Positions 36,400-51,620 are shown, counted from the stretch's first letter. The stretch: 64,000 nt of DNA from Margaritifera margaritifera (GCA_029931535.1 JAQPZY010001011.1:487001-551000); one strand, 5' to 3'. The notes: generated by a model not told the origin, from the sequence alone. Numbers and translations: made by a program.

Positions 36400-36740
36400 C
36401 ATATAGAAGGGTCGGTCAATCGGCCTGTCAGTAGCCTCAGTAGGTCACTACTTGTGCTTATACTATATAACAAGGTCTGTCAAACGGTCTCTTAGAAGCC
36501 TTGGTAGGTTATTTCTACAGCTTATACTATATAACAAGGTCTGTCAAACGGTCTCTTAGAAGCCTTGGTAGGTTATTTCTACAGCTTATACTGTGTAACA
36601 GGGTCTCTTAGAAGCCTTGGTAGGTTATTTCTACAGCTTATACTATATAACAGCTTATACTATATACTATATAACAGGGTCTGTCAAACGGTGTCTTAGA
36701 AGCCTTGGTAGGTCATTTCTGCAGCTTATATGATGTAATG
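36400..36740. repeat. About 62-bp tandem repeat, five units
   Basis: Units contain cagcttatactatataacaa, ggtctgtcaaacggtctctt and agaagccttggtaggt. The first unit is diverged and one unit is shortened. Confidence 0.9.
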
Positions 36741-37187
36741 AATACAATTAAAAGTCTTTATAACTTGAATATTTCTCAGCCAGTCCTAATCAGCATTTCA
36801 CTACCTGTTTCATAGTTCTCTGTTAATCTGCATTATCTTTTCTCACAGAAAGAAAAAACAACAACAACAAAACAAACGATTTTGTGAAAATAGCTATAAT
36901 AATAAATGGCTGCGAATTTTCCTCAAATCTGAGAGGTAAGTTGATTATTTAACTTTCCGTATCTTACATCGATTGCATACTGAGCATTCTGGATTGCCCG
37001 GATGATTCCGTGATCTGGTGCTTGAGATATAGAAAATATGAAAAACCCGGATGAAACCAGCGACCATGGATAGGCGGCCACTAACGGTTGCACATGTGGA
37101 AATCAGGATTCCAACACAGGGCACCAGAAGTGCTAAGCGAGAGAACTTGGATGCGGGGGGAAAATGGGGTGCCAAGAGTCAACTTAC

Positions 37188-37296
37188 TTGTGTCCAAGTT
37201 CATGTGTTGCTGTGGTCTCCGTAAAAAAATAATCACTTGACTCGACGACTGATGTTCTCGTACCCAGGTCACATATCCCTTTTCTCTCACAAAGAC
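37188..37296 (-). CDS. Metalloprotease exon e (HELGH zinc motif)
   Basis: Two bases complete a codon, then LCERKGICDLGTRTSVVESS, DYFFTETTATHELGH and two bases AA. HELGH holds two zinc-binding His and the catalytic Glu. Acceptor ctttcag, donor gtaagt. The preceding LCERKGIC fits the Cys-containing stretch upstream of the zinc site in ADAMTS proteins. Confidence 0.92.
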
Positions 37297-37299
37297 CTG

Positions 37300-38690
37300 A
37301 AAGGAAATAGATAGAAGAAGATTAGATATCATAATTACATTCTTCAAGGTTAAATTTCAAAGCCTATCAGTTGCTCGAGGTGGTTGGGTAAAATATCCTC
37401 ATCTAACAGCACGCACCAATCCATGCTCAATTTAATAGAATTTATTTTATTCATCTCAATTAAATGTCATTCTACATAAATTTCACTCAGTACATGGCAA
37501 AGGCGTAAAATATTAATGCACGAAATTTAAAGATGCCACGGTGATTACTTCAACGTAAACATGTATACTGATATTAATATAGTGACTACACGCAATGCCA
37601 ATAGCTACATTTTATTGGTCCGAGTGTGTGTCACTATGGAATTGGATATAATGACTCCTGCCAGATCCGAAATGTCACGTCACTGAAGAAGAACGAAATA
37701 ACCTCATGACATATTTGTTTACGTTGACGCCCATTAACGCAATTTCATCTATGGGGGCACTAGTACTTCTCGCAAGAGAAATAGTTTACTGGCAGGAAAC
37801 TAGAATAATTTACTTTAAATCGCGTGATATGAATTATATTCTTTTATTGGATCACATTAAAGGTATACTATATTTGTTAGCCAGAGTATATGTGACTCAA
37901 TAACTAGATTTAGTGACTTATGGTTGACGCGATTGCGGAGGGAACCAGTCTGAGAAGACCAGTTATGTAGTCACGAACTTAATTCCTAACAAATATTGTA
38001 CTTAACCCAAGGAAGTTGTCACCCTATGTTTTAGTACATCTAATTCAGTCAGATAAAATAAAATGACACATCTTTCATGACTGGAGGAGAAAAATATGTA
38101 AAAAAAATGACATCAGTATATGTTTAACATGATGTCATCATTGATGGCACCAGTTTGTCACACGAAGACACTGATTCTTCACTAGAGGGTACTAGTTCTT
38201 GCCATGGAAATAGTTCGCTGGCATTGCATAGGCAGGAAGGAAGTCGACTTTTACTTTAAATCTGGTAGAATGAATTCTCTTCATTCATTAGATCGATTAC
38301 ATGAGTTGTACTTGATATCGGATATGACCACCATTTGTGCGAATACATAATAGAAATCGTGGCGTCATGATGTCGCAAAGTCTACTCACTGTGACCAAGC
38401 AACATCAACTTGTCATATACCAGATTCCAGTAAAATCCAAATCTCTGTACCACTCTTGCACACTTAATTGCAGTAAAACAAAATGAGGAATAAAAGTATG
38501 ATTTTTATTTGATAATTCAACGTGTTGATTGATGAGGTCGTACAATAGGTTTTGTCGACACCGAACACGTGATGACTGTGCAAATAGTTTCACAACTCAT
38601 GGCGACTCATGCAATTCATGAAACAACACCCATGACTGCGCATCACAATAATCACTGGGTTTGATCTGCCTTGAAACTTAAACTTACACT
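37300..38690. other. Intron sequence, diverged 450-bp duplication
   Basis: Text at 37,710-37,880 (gcactagtacttctcgcaag; aatagtttactggcaggaa) recurs in altered form at 38,130-38,290 (gtactagttcttgccatgg; aatagttcgctggcattg). No gene seen. Confidence 0.4.
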
Positions 38691-38859
38691 GGAGTACATC
38701 TGCTTATCAGTTGTTGTTCTATGTAAGTCTATGTAAGTTCCTCAATATATGCATCCCTGAGCAAGGCTTGGTTGTCACAGGTTACATTTGTTTGGTCATT
38801 TATATCATATATTCATTTATTACATATATAACTTCACATATTCTGGTTTAGAGTCACAT

Positions 38860-39425
38860 CATTATGTACCCTGCAGGCAACTTCACAAGGTATACTCTGC
38901 TGTATAGTCATATTATTATGTGCCCCGTAGCCAATTTCACAAGGTATGTTCTGGTATGGTCATATCATTACGTACCCTGTAAGCAATTTCACAAGGTATA
39001 TTCTGGTATAGAGTTATAAAATTATGTGCCATGTAAGCAATTTCACAAGGTATATTCTGGTATAGAGTTATAAAATTATGTGCCATGTAATCAATTTCAC
39101 AAGGTATATTCTGGTATAGAGTTATAAAATTATGTGCCATGTAATCAATTTCACAAGGTATATTCTGGTATAGAGTTATAAAATTATGTGCCATGTAATC
39201 AATTTCACAAGGTATATTCTGGTATAGAGTTATAAAATTATGTGCCATGTAAGCAATTTCACAAGGTATATTCTGGTATAGAGTCATAAAATTATGTACC
39301 ATGTAAGCAATTTCACAAGGTATATTCTGGTATAGAGTCATAAAATTATGTGCCATGTAAACAATTTCACATGGTATATTCTGGTATAAAGCCATATCAT
39401 TACGTGCCCTAGGGGAACTTCACAA
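38860..39425. repeat. 54-bp minisatellite, about nine units
   Basis: Units of ttcacaaggtatattctggt, atagagttataaaattatg and tgccatgtaagcaa. Because 54 is a multiple of three, one minus-strand frame stays open for 152 codons (repeats of MAHNFITLYQNIPCEI). I read this as a by-product, not a gene. Confidence 0.93.
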
Positions 39426-39849
39426 GGTATGTGTTATATACTGGGAAGAAGGAACAAGAATTATCCAGTTTGAATAATACTGACCATGGGCACTGCTTAC
39501 ACGTGTGCCTGACTAGAGAAAGCTGGAAAAAAGGCGACACCTCAAACACTTCCTCATTCCTTTATTACTATCTGAATAAACTTTATTTGTGAAGAAAGCT
39601 TTGAATATGTACTCTCAACTTCTGTATATGTCCATGTCCTGATTTATGTATTGATATGTTGTGTGAAATATGAAACTTTGACATGGATCAGATGAAAACC
39701 GAACTCAGAAAGTGAATGGCATTACGCAGACAGTAGACAAGAACAGAAGATTTCAGATTATATAAGTTAATAAAGATCTACATGACTGTTTAGAAGGAAA
39801 CTTCCAAGTCTTAACCTTATATAAGTTATTAATTTTTAAAAATGCAGCC

Positions 39850-40470
39850 ATACTGAGTGAAAATGGTTGAATTCGCAGCTGGGGCTAATTGAGAGTACTG
39901 TAAGTAGTGACGAGGAGTTTATGGGCATTTCACTGTATCTACCGCTGAGAAATCAGAGTTGGTTGTGGTTGATAACAATATTTTGGACATACTGTTTGAC
40001 GATGAGTTCTCAGACGAAGCTGGTTTGCAAAGTGACACCAAACATGACAGAGAGGGAGAGACCAAGTACTTTGTCGCTGAAATCTTATATTGAAAAGTTT
40101 TACAAATCTAGACAAAGTAAGAAAGACTCAGGGAGTCATGTCCAGATTCAAGGCATGGTTAGAAAAGCTCTCCCCCCCCCCATCGTTCGGAGAAAACATT
40201 GCCTAATTAGAAACTTATATCGGTCCCTAACTGACCACTTTAATGAAACAGGATGGTTTGTACCATGGACCAGATACTCTTAACAGTTACCACAGAGCTA
40301 TAGAGAGATATTTAAGGGGCACTAACTATGGCTACAGCATTTGATCTTCAAATGAGTTTGCTACCTGCCGCAAAGTGCTGAATTCTTCGCGCAAAGACCT
40401 TAAACAAAAAGGTTTAAGAAATCGAAGAACAAAAACTTCTCAACCATGCACCTGTTGATCTCTTTCCCAA
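39850..40470 (+). pseudogene. Crypton-like (DUF3504/KIAA1958-type) tyrosine-recombinase remnant
   Basis: Frames in sequence give SELVVVDNNILDILFDDEF, a central part (SLKSYIEKFYKSRQSKKDS), then TNYGYSI and EFATCRKVLNSSRKDLKQKG. The NYGYSI and VLxSxRKDLKQKG parts match the N-terminal region of Crypton-derived DUF3504 proteins found in many invertebrates. The catalytic Arg-His-Arg-Tyr region is not seen after 40,470. Multiple stops and frame changes; a dead fragment. Confidence 0.55.
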
Positions 40471-40479
40471 CTGCAGCAC

Positions 40480-42060
<1,581 letters not shown>

Positions 42061-42065
42061 GCGTA

Positions 42066-42258
42066 TAATTTCAATCCAAATGCAAACAACATAGACCCTG
42101 ATCTGCTGTTGCATAATGCGCTGGCAGATCAGGGTCTATGTTGTTTGTTCTACTGATTAGTCCTAACAAACTGCATAGACCCAGATCTGCCAGCACATTA
42201 TGGAATGGCAGATCTGGGTCTATGCAGTTTGCAGTTAGTATCGACTTATACGCGAGCA
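42066..42258. mobile_element. Double-hairpin element, copy 2
   Basis: Same layout as at 32.7 kb. First stem 42,082-42,106 with 42,124-42,147; second stem 42,167-42,191 with 42,207-42,231, a perfect 25-bp match. The right end reads gacttatacgcgag as in copy 1; the left end is changed. The second stem is intact here and worn in copy 1, while the first stem is intact in both. Confidence 0.85.
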
Positions 42259-42259
42259 C

Positions 42260-44573
42260 ACACGGTATGTTATTGCTAGTGCTCTTTGCGTCGCTATGTT
42301 TCTACTTGTCTACTTTTTTAGTACCCCTGCCCAGTCTTTTATGAATTAGAATTGTTAATGTGAAATACCTGTCAGCATTTGCTTTTGGCAACATAAATTT
42401 GAACTTTTGAACTGTGGTAAATATGTAATTCATTAATTGTGTAAATGAGTCTCCAATATGGTCCCTTATACCTATTCCCAGTAAATAACTGCAATAGTAA
42501 TTACCAAAGACTATCAGAGTTAAAATACCATTTAAAGGCAAATGGTCCATTGTCCAAGATGACATACTGTACAATAAAAGAAAGCTGTGTTCAAAGGGCA
42601 TAATTATTGTATTCAGTTGGATGAAACAAATATTTTTTACATCTCACAAGTTGCATTAAATAGCCAATAGCCAACCCCCACAAACCGATAATAAAATACT
42701 CTGTGTATGTAATATATGTATGTATATATGTATTAGGGTTTACTGGCATGTCCGCTTAATATCTGCAATTTTGGTGTCGATTAAAAGTAAAGGCCTAAAA
42801 AAGATAATATGAAGAATTTTTCTAAAAGATCTATTAAGATAAAGCCATCCAAGTAAGGTAAATATGAAGGACTACAAGATAAAAGTTAAAAGGTAAAACT
42901 GTTTAAATTATGTAAAAGATATAGAAAAGAAAAGAAAATGGTAAATATATACAGTCCTTAAAAAGTAGCATCAGCATTTAAAAAAAAAATATAAATCTCA
43001 TTCCCTCAAAAGGTTCAAGATGTTATCTGATGGTACATAATCATAAAGTTTTTAGCTGAGTTCACTTAAAAAAAGAAACAAAAACAACAACAACAACAAC
43101 AAAACTGTTTCACAGGGTGGAAGCTGATACACTCGCCAGCAAAATACTGAGCAAACATAAATGAAGTGTATTGATTTAAGTATGTAGGACTGGGTCAAGG
43201 TAGGGGCATATCATAGCCAGTAAGATCTAATCCAGTGACGGGAAGTTTATGGAGCAAATTTCATGGTTCAGTGCTGATATTAGTAATATTATTCTTTCAG
43301 GCAGAAGTTACATTTTGCGCGTGAGTGTTGATGAGTTCCTGGAATTTTATTATTCTTCTATTACTTCCGAGTTTCATACATTAATAGTTATCTCATGAGA
43401 TCAGCAATGTATTTTTGTATGTCCCTTGAATAATTACACGAAGTGAAAGAAACTACATAGCAAAACTTTATTCAGATCCATCGAGCAGTTTTAAAGATTC
43501 CTAATGCTTTTCACAACAACAAGATAAATATAAGTGATACGTTACGTAAATTCAAACGTGTGTCATTATACTTCAAGATACTGCTAAAATGTGCACTTTT
43601 TCATATGAAATCAAATCATGTCCAAAATATCTCCAAACTTTTTAACAAATTTCAAGCGACTGTGATCTTGCAGCATAAACAGAGTGAACTAAACAACGTC
43701 ACATGTACGGACAAGTACTGTTTTCACAGATGAAGAACTTATGCATATGGCGACATTCTGTGCATCGTGAAAGTCGTCGATTGCGGAAAAGAAATGACAA
43801 ATTATTCCATAGAAAAGTGCTGTAAAGCACAACTTCGTTGAATACCGAATTTGCTACACATTTTACATTTAATAAATTGGTTTGTCAAAAGCAGTTTGCA
43901 TTCCTTTAAACATAATTTATTTGCCATAAATGTAAACAAATGAAAATGGTGAGAAACTCTTTTCGATTAGATTAAGCCCTTCCCCTGTCGTGATAAAGAC
44001 AGGTGTGAATTGCAGCAAAAAACAAATATGATTCTGTAGAATTAATACCTTACATATATGGGCGATCCTGAGAAAAAAAGGAGATAGAGAGAGAGAAATT
44101 ATCTTGACATATTAGGCAAATAGCATTGAACATGTGCAATGAGCAGCAAATGCACAGAACTGTAAACTACCCTAAGGCATGTATAAAACTATATATATTT
44201 GACTGAAGTGATATCAAAATGTAATAACTGAAGCTCAAAAGCTTGATGTTTTTAAGAATTCTTAAGTTTATAACGGCTAAAAGTTCAAATCTTTCCTACT
44301 GTGACATCAAATTAGCTGATACAATTTTGAAATATAAGAGATTGTTTAAAAGTAAATAGACACCAACCAGAAAATCCATCCATGTATCAAGAAAACTTGG
44401 CTTATCTTCCTGCTATACAACAAGAGGAGATTTGTCGGACTTTGAAAGTAGTCATTATGCAATGGGCATTTTAGCGAGGCTTAAAGTGAAACATTCAGAT
44501 TTTTCGTCGCCATGCACCTATTCTGATGTTGCCCAAAACAGGTTCCAATATATATGTATACATATATACATAC
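42260..44573. other. Intron sequence, nothing recognised
   Basis: AT-rich with a (CAA)n run at 43,084-43,102. Open frames here are short and without motifs. Confidence 0.4.
44054..44067 (-). CDS. Candidate 14-nt microexon
   Basis: Very good acceptor (long CT tract, then ctcag) and donor (gtaagg) border 14 nt that fit the open phase between exons d and e and read I-A-H-I. This resembles the GxAxx motif expected there, but the length is too short unless another exon of a multiple of three is also missed. It is not compatible with the 46.9-kb candidate as drawn. Confidence 0.25.
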
Positions 44574-44740
44574 ACACAGTGACACCTCTGTAAACTGGCC
44601 CCTTTGTAACCCGATGTCCTCTGCAGACTGTCGTAATATTTTGTTCCCAATAAAATTATAAGGTTGTTCTAATACAAACTGAACCTCCAAATTCAAGCTA
44701 CTGTCTATGAAACGGACAAACTTTTTGTCCCTATCTATCT
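44574..44740. mobile_element. Fragment of a Tigger-type element (one end)
   Basis: cagtgacacctctgtaaact followed by ggcccctttgtaacccga has the word style of Tigger termini (cagtg, cctctgtaaa, repeated short motifs). No matching inverted end or transposase found. Confidence 0.35.
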
Positions 44741-45303
44741 ACATATATATCCTCAAACAAAACGAGATTAAGCGATCACCTGCATATATGGACCACTTGT
44801 ACGTAAATACATAGTTTCAGTGGTTGTAGTTATATATAAGCCAATGCATGTTTAACTGTATATAAAGGCTACTTACTTATAAAGACCACTTTCAGATGGT
44901 CATGTGAGTGAATATTTATATGTAGAATTTGCAGTTTGGTTCTGTTTTGGCAAAGTAAAACGCCATTTTAGCTGAATAACGCCATGAATATGTTCGTTGT
45001 TTAGTGTCATATAGCTACTAATAACGTCATGACCACATGATCTGTGGATATACTGCATATCACGTGACGTGTGGTCATTCAATCAAAAGTAATCATTCAC
45101 AGGAATCATATTATACCGTAAAACTCCAAAGAACATGCCGGTTATAAGACCACCCTCCTAAAAAGACTAAAAGTTTAAAGAACCAAGTTAGCCTACAGTT
45201 TTTAGCTGATCCTATCATGATGACCACCCTAATAATATATTACCACATTTTTCAAATCCGATATGTTGTCCCGTTAGCAATAGGAAAGTTTTATTACATA
45301 GTG

Positions 45304-45444
<141 letters not shown>

Positions 45445-45969
45445 TTTGTTGTAACAGAGATAAATTAGAATTAATGAATGAGAGCATATGACAAAGTGAA
45501 ACATGTCTTACGAACCACTTTGTTAACATTAAAATGTGGTCTCTGAAGTCACGTAGTCCCTTAGTGGAGGGTTTGTTGAACATATTATGTATCAAATACA
45601 GATTCAACTTTTCTCTTAGGTATTACTGTATATATGTGTGAAAAATATTAGTTTAAACTCCTCACAAATAATGATTATTATGTGTGTAAATGGTACTGCG
45701 TTGAGAATGGTACTTCGTTGAGAACAACAATTGTAGTTGTAAACAAGCATAGACTTCAAAAAATAACTGATTCATTCAGTAGGAGATTGAATGCATGATA
45801 GGAAAATAACCCTTTCTACTTTGAACATGTAGAATGATAGTATGTGTTATACACTCTGAAAAGGTTTACAAGGAAATACATTGGTAGCGACTTTAATGTA
45901 CCATTGATTTTAATGGAAACTGACTCCAAAATTAGAAAGCTGTCCATGTCATGCTTTATACATATACAA

Positions 45970-46408
45970 ATTTGTATGGCACATTTGTATGACACATTTG
46001 TATGGCACATTTTGTATGACACATTTGTATGGCACATTTTGTATGACACATTTGTATGGCACATTTGAATGACACATTTGTATGGCACATTTGAATGGCA
46101 CATTTGTATGGCACATTTTGTATGACACATTTGAATGACACATTTGTATGACACATTATTTGTATGACACATTTGTATGACACATTTGAATGACACATTT
46201 GTATGTCACATTTGTATGACACATTATTTGTTAGACACATTTGTATGGCACATTTGTATGACACATTTGAATGACACATTTGTATGGCACATTTGTATGA
46301 CACATTATTTGTTAGACAGATTTGTATGGCACATTTGTATGACACATTTGTATGGCACATTTGTATGACACATTTGAATGACACATTTGTATGACACATT
46401 ATTTGTTA
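45970..46408. repeat. 13-bp minisatellite, about 33 units
   Basis: Units of acacatttgtatg with variants (ggcacatttg; gacacatttgaatg; an occasional acattatttg spacer). The variants alternate in blocks, suggesting higher-order duplication. Open frames over it are by-products. Confidence 0.95.
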
Positions 46409-46409
46409 T

Positions 46410-48270
<1,861 letters not shown>

Positions 48271-48271
48271 T

Positions 48272-48465
48272 AGTAATATGGGGAGATATGGCCTCAAACG
48301 GGAATTAACATTATGCCTGTAGGTTAATACGTATGGGCCTCTAATGCTTCAAACGAGAAATGTAATGTTAAAAATGTCTATAGGTTTAACATTGAGGGCT
48401 GACCTCAAATGGGAATTTAACATTGGAGTGACCAACACCTACTGATCTACTATCCAACAATCCTC
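48272..48465. repeat. Left terminal inverted repeat of the Maverick-like element
   Basis: Matches 53,655-53,841 in reverse over its whole length, including ggcctcaaacgggaattaac, tgtaatgttaaaaatgtc and gagtgaccaacacct. It contains three sub-repeats built on the theme taggtttaacattg plus a G-rich block. It ends with one unit of the ggatagtagatc motif that forms an array at the right end. Confidence 0.88.
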
Positions 48466-48506
48466 AATAAACAAGCCAAAGAACACTTGGACAAACAAGA
48501 CCACAA

Positions 48507-49092
48507 TTGGATATCTACGACATGAGAATTCCAACAGGATATTATTTTAATGCTCGACATCTCGTCAAAACGATTTCAACTATTTGCAACGATAAGTTTG
48601 GCAAAGCGCTGGATAAAACTCATCGAAGTGTGCTGTTCGAGTACCATCCACCTTCCCATTGTCTCACATTGGATTTTTCCCGATGCCGAAATGTCGTTCA
48701 TCACCTTTTCTCCCAGACTGTTTGCTATTCTGGGTGGAATCACAACTCTCACTTCCACCAAAAACTCCATCGACAACAACATCCAATTCTTCAGGTATTT
48801 TCGCTACCTCATCAAATTGAGCGAAGGACTAAATTGGATGTTTGTGTACTCTGATATCGTTGCTCCATTGCTGAGAGTCATTCCTATCAATGTCGATCCT
48901 GCTATAGCTGCTTACGACGAAGGAGGAAAGATGTATCACGTTCACCGAGAATTTGTACGTCCTCATTATCTTCCTGTCAGTCAATCGTATTTTGACATGG
49001 TCAATATTAGCATAAAACAAAATATTATATTCTTGAAAGGAAAAGTCACCGTGAAACTACATTTTCGAAAACACTTCTCCAATGAATTGTAA
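48507..49092 (+). pseudogene. Maverick minor capsid (penton-type) protein, truncated and frameshifted
   Basis: The first frame has IPTGYYFNARHLVKTI, then a frame change between about 48,670 and 48,690, then a frame through DAEMSFITFSP and FVYSDIVAPLLRVIP to a TAA at 49,090. The PTGYY start, the FVYSDIV strand and the closing Lys/His-rich strand fit the single-jelly-roll minor capsid of Mavericks/adintoviruses, which would form the fivefold vertices of a particle. About 60-70 N-terminal residues are missing at the left terminal repeat. Family identity is from memory of these proteins and their gene order. Confidence 0.68.
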
Positions 49093-49095
49093 CAG

Positions 49096-49371
49096 ATGTA
49101 TCCAGTGTACCGAGGAGTAGCTAGACAATGAGGATATGGTTTGGGAGATGTGCTAAGATCAGCTTTTCATACGGCAGCACCACTCTTGAAACCTATGCTC
49201 ACTCGAGGATTGCATGTTTTAAAAGATGCGGCTTTGACGCAAGGAAAAGAATTTCTCCAAAATGTATTCATCAACCAACAAAGTCCCAAACAAGCCTTAC
49301 TGAAAGCAGGAAAAATATGTGTTGATTCGGGACAGGTAAAGAACTCCTGGGTTGCTGAGACACCTCTATAG
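49096..49371 (+). pseudogene. Small pX/pVI-like virion protein remnant
   Basis: Starts 3 nt after the minor capsid stop (ATG 49,096), has an in-frame TGA at 49,129 after ARQ, then GYGLGDVLRSAFHTAAPLLK and LTRGLHVLKDAALTQG. The GYG-GLG stretch and the amphipathic helix are typical of the pX/pVI-like proteins encoded between minor and major capsid genes in Mavericks/adintoviruses; GxG sites are the kind cut by adenain-type proteases. Broken by one stop only. Confidence 0.55.
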
Positions 49372-49412
49372 ATTCACTTCACACTCTTTGCGAAGGTAAT
49401 CATTCCTCCTCA

Positions 49413-49505
49413 ATGCCACAGCAAGGACAAGGCAGAAAGAGACGTCGAAAACCCTTCAGACCTCATAGACACGACCAGAAAAGAATAACAAAAGAAGAAC
49501 AGTAA
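49413..49505 (+). CDS. Short basic ORF between capsid genes
   Basis: An intact 30-codon frame, MPQQGQGRKRRRKPFRPHRH then DQKRITKEEQ, with 11 Lys/Arg. It ends 28 bp before the major capsid ATG. Very basic small proteins in this position of viral cassettes often bind DNA, but that is inference. It may equally be the tail of the preceding gene in another frame. Confidence 0.35.
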   Translation: MPQQGQGRKRRRKPFRPHRHDQKRITKEEQ

Positions 49506-49532
49506 CATATTTGGACTTTTTTATTACTAAAA

Positions 49533-50834
49533 ATGATGCACCGAGATTCTTGCGAATGTTCCAAGACAGAACTCGAACTGTTTGCCATGCCACTGACAAT
49601 GGATACGATGCAAGAATCACAATGGGTAGAATTTCATCCTGTGTCGTATTTGACCACCTCAGTTCCAATCAAGTTTGAAATCAAAGGACAAACCGAAGAT
49701 AACATCAGTCTGAATAACAGCTACTTGTACCTGAAAGTAAAAGTTCTCAAAACAGACTGCATCAATCCAGGCATCGATGCCAGAGTAGCTCCCATTAACA
49801 ATTTCATTCAATCGTTGTTCAGCGCAGTGGATTTGTACTAGACTAAAAAACTGGTTAGCAGCAGCATGGACACTTAACCTGACCAAGCGTACCTGGATAA
49901 TTTCCTGATGTATGGAAAAGTAGCAGCAAACATATATCTGGATACCTTAAAGGTGTGGAAACCTAACACTTTCTATACCTTCAACGAAACAGAGTTGACA
50001 GAAGCTAACGATCTTCACAATGTTGGATTTAACCGCCCAGAAAAAAATTAAAATCAAGGACAGAGTTTAGAAATGATGCATCGTTTTCACTTGGGCATGT
50101 GGTTGCAAGACATGTAATTGTTGAATTGTATCGATGTAGGTCTGAGACTAAATCGTAGTAGTACCATGTTTCATTTGATGACCAATGCTAACGAGTACAA
50201 AACTATTATAGAAGAAGCCAGGTTCTACGTGCGACATGTAGAAATTTTACCTAAAGTGGGAAACGACATCAGTCAAGCTCTCAACAGATCTACAGCCAAG
50301 TATTCTCTACGACGAGTGGAATTCAAAATCCTCATCATTGCCTCTGGACTCCGATCCAAGATCGAAGATCATCTCTTCCAATGTCAGCTGTCTAAAAGTT
50401 TGTTTATTGGCATCGTCAGCAATGGTACCCTCAACGAAACAATGAATCAGAATCCTTTCCAGTTCCAACATTTTAATGTGTCCAAGATACAAGTCGTCCA
50501 AGATCGGCAGGCTTTGTGTAGCAGACCTTTTGCCATGAAAAATTACTTGAGATATTACTTAACTCTGTTTGAAGCCCCAGGACAATTAGGAATCAACAGT
50601 ACCCATGGAGTTTCGTACTCCGATTATGCAGGAGGATACGCTTAGTGGGGATTTGATTTTACTCCAGACCAAGGCAGCAACAAGGGACATTTCTACCCTA
50701 TTAAATAAGACCAACTCAGTATGGAACTTAAGTCTGCACTAGATTTTGAGAACACAGAGAACGTGATCTTGTATGCAGAATGTGACAATAGTCGGGAAAT
50801 CAACAGTCTGAGAGAAGTGATCGTAGACTATTAA
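49533..50834 (+). pseudogene. Maverick major capsid protein (double jelly-roll, F54H12.2-like), six in-frame stops
   Basis: One frame of 434 codons runs from ATG 49,533 to TAA 50,832-50,834. Recognisable parts: CECSKTELELFAMPLT near the N-terminus, VEFHPVSYLTT, VAPINNFIQSLFSAVDLY, EARFYVRHVEILPKV, NPFQFQHFNVSKIQV, SYSDYAGGYA and FDFTPDQG near the C-terminus. These match the double-jelly-roll major capsid of Mavericks (annotated as F54H12.2-like in many invertebrates). Stops at 49,839 (TAG), 49,875, 50,049, 50,115 (TAA), 50,643 (TAG) and 50,706 (TAA) interrupt it, but no frameshift is seen. Length equals or slightly falls short of the family norm. Confidence 0.82.
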
Positions 50835-50837
50835 AAT

Positions 50838-51125
50838 ATGAAACACGAAGTTATGGAGATAGGCGAGGATGATGTTGTCCATCCAGAACAACAGTTACAG
50901 ACTGGAGAAGAAAAAGACACAGTCTTGTCCAGAACAAGAACAACACTTAGTCTCCTGCTTTGCTCGCCACTTGGCTGAAAGAATTACATTACACTTCTGA
51001 CCAGAGAACATTGTTTTGATTGTCAAACTGATCACCCTAGTCAAGTGCAAATGCACAAATGTTTGATAATGAGTCAAGAAGAAAAATTGGATGTGTATCT
51101 GGAAGAAGCATGAACCCTCATCTTA
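50838..51125 (+). pseudogene. Interval between major capsid and protease, broken small gene
   Basis: Begins 3 nt after the capsid stop with ATG and an acidic 46-codon frame (MKHEVMEIGEDDVVHPEQQL), then in another frame HCFDCQTDHPSQVQMHKC and LMSQEEKLDVYLEEA. The Cys/His pair pattern recalls a small Cys-rich segment often adjacent to capsid genes in Mavericks. Not assigned further. Confidence 0.4.
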
Positions 51126-51128
51126 TAA

Positions 51129-51620
51129 GAGAAGATCTTGAAAGAGTGGTATAAAAACTTAAGTGACCATTACCTATCTCCATTGACTTCTTTTAAGATG
51201 AAACGCATCAAAGCTCTCTTGCAACTGAGTACCGAGACTTCCCGCTCATCGACTTACTTGAAACATCTTTTGAAGGAAGACAATATCACCGACTTTATGA
51301 GAAGAAATGCTGCATCCAGTAAATTCAACAATGTGAGATTACAATGACCAGATTCTATAGCGTGTGGACACTATTGTATGTACTTTCTTCATCAACGCAG
51401 TATTGGATTCCGATTAGAACATGTACTGACTTGTTTTGTGAGTGATTTCTCAAGAAATGATGAAAAAATAGAGAAGTGGTTTTGTGAACAGTATAGCTAT
51501 CTATTTTCTTTAGCACAGAAACGTAGTGTTCATCGATGGCAAAATGACACTGTACTAGATCATTGGAAGTCTAGTCTTACTCCACAACGTTGTCAACCTT
51601 GTAAATTTGTTCATGTTTAA
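51129..51620 (+). pseudogene. Adenain-like cysteine protease remnant
   Basis: One frame from after TAA 51,126 to TAA 51,618, broken by TGA at 51,345. The motif PDSIACGHYCMYFLHQRS holds the Cys of adenain-family proteases (ACGxYC-x3-FL) and is followed by a C-terminal helix region. The His-Trp and Asp motifs expected upstream are not seen, so the N-terminal catalytic part is lost or replaced. In intact elements this protease matures capsid proteins. Position after the capsid genes fits the Maverick cassette. Confidence 0.6.

Noticed and set aside
37000..37150. Dispersed repeat on the minus strand (tcgctggtttcatccgggtt wording known from mollusc repeats)
   Set aside because: Only a short match to remembered wording and no second copy in the window, so boundaries and family cannot be supported.
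45816..46399. Cys/His-rich repeat proteins (CHTNVSYK-type frames) over the 13-bp array
   Set aside because: All frames of the array stay open because of its composition. No start context, no flanking coding text.
48507..48549. TTG start codon for the minor capsid gene
   Set aside because: The frame is simply open upstream into the terminal repeat. The gene is truncated, so no start should be assigned.
49533..50834. Alternative genetic code (TAA/TAG read as Gln) to explain the stops in the capsid frame
   Set aside because: The stop positions appear to fall on different residue types in the protein family, adjacent genes have TGA stops and a frameshift, and host exons use a normal code.
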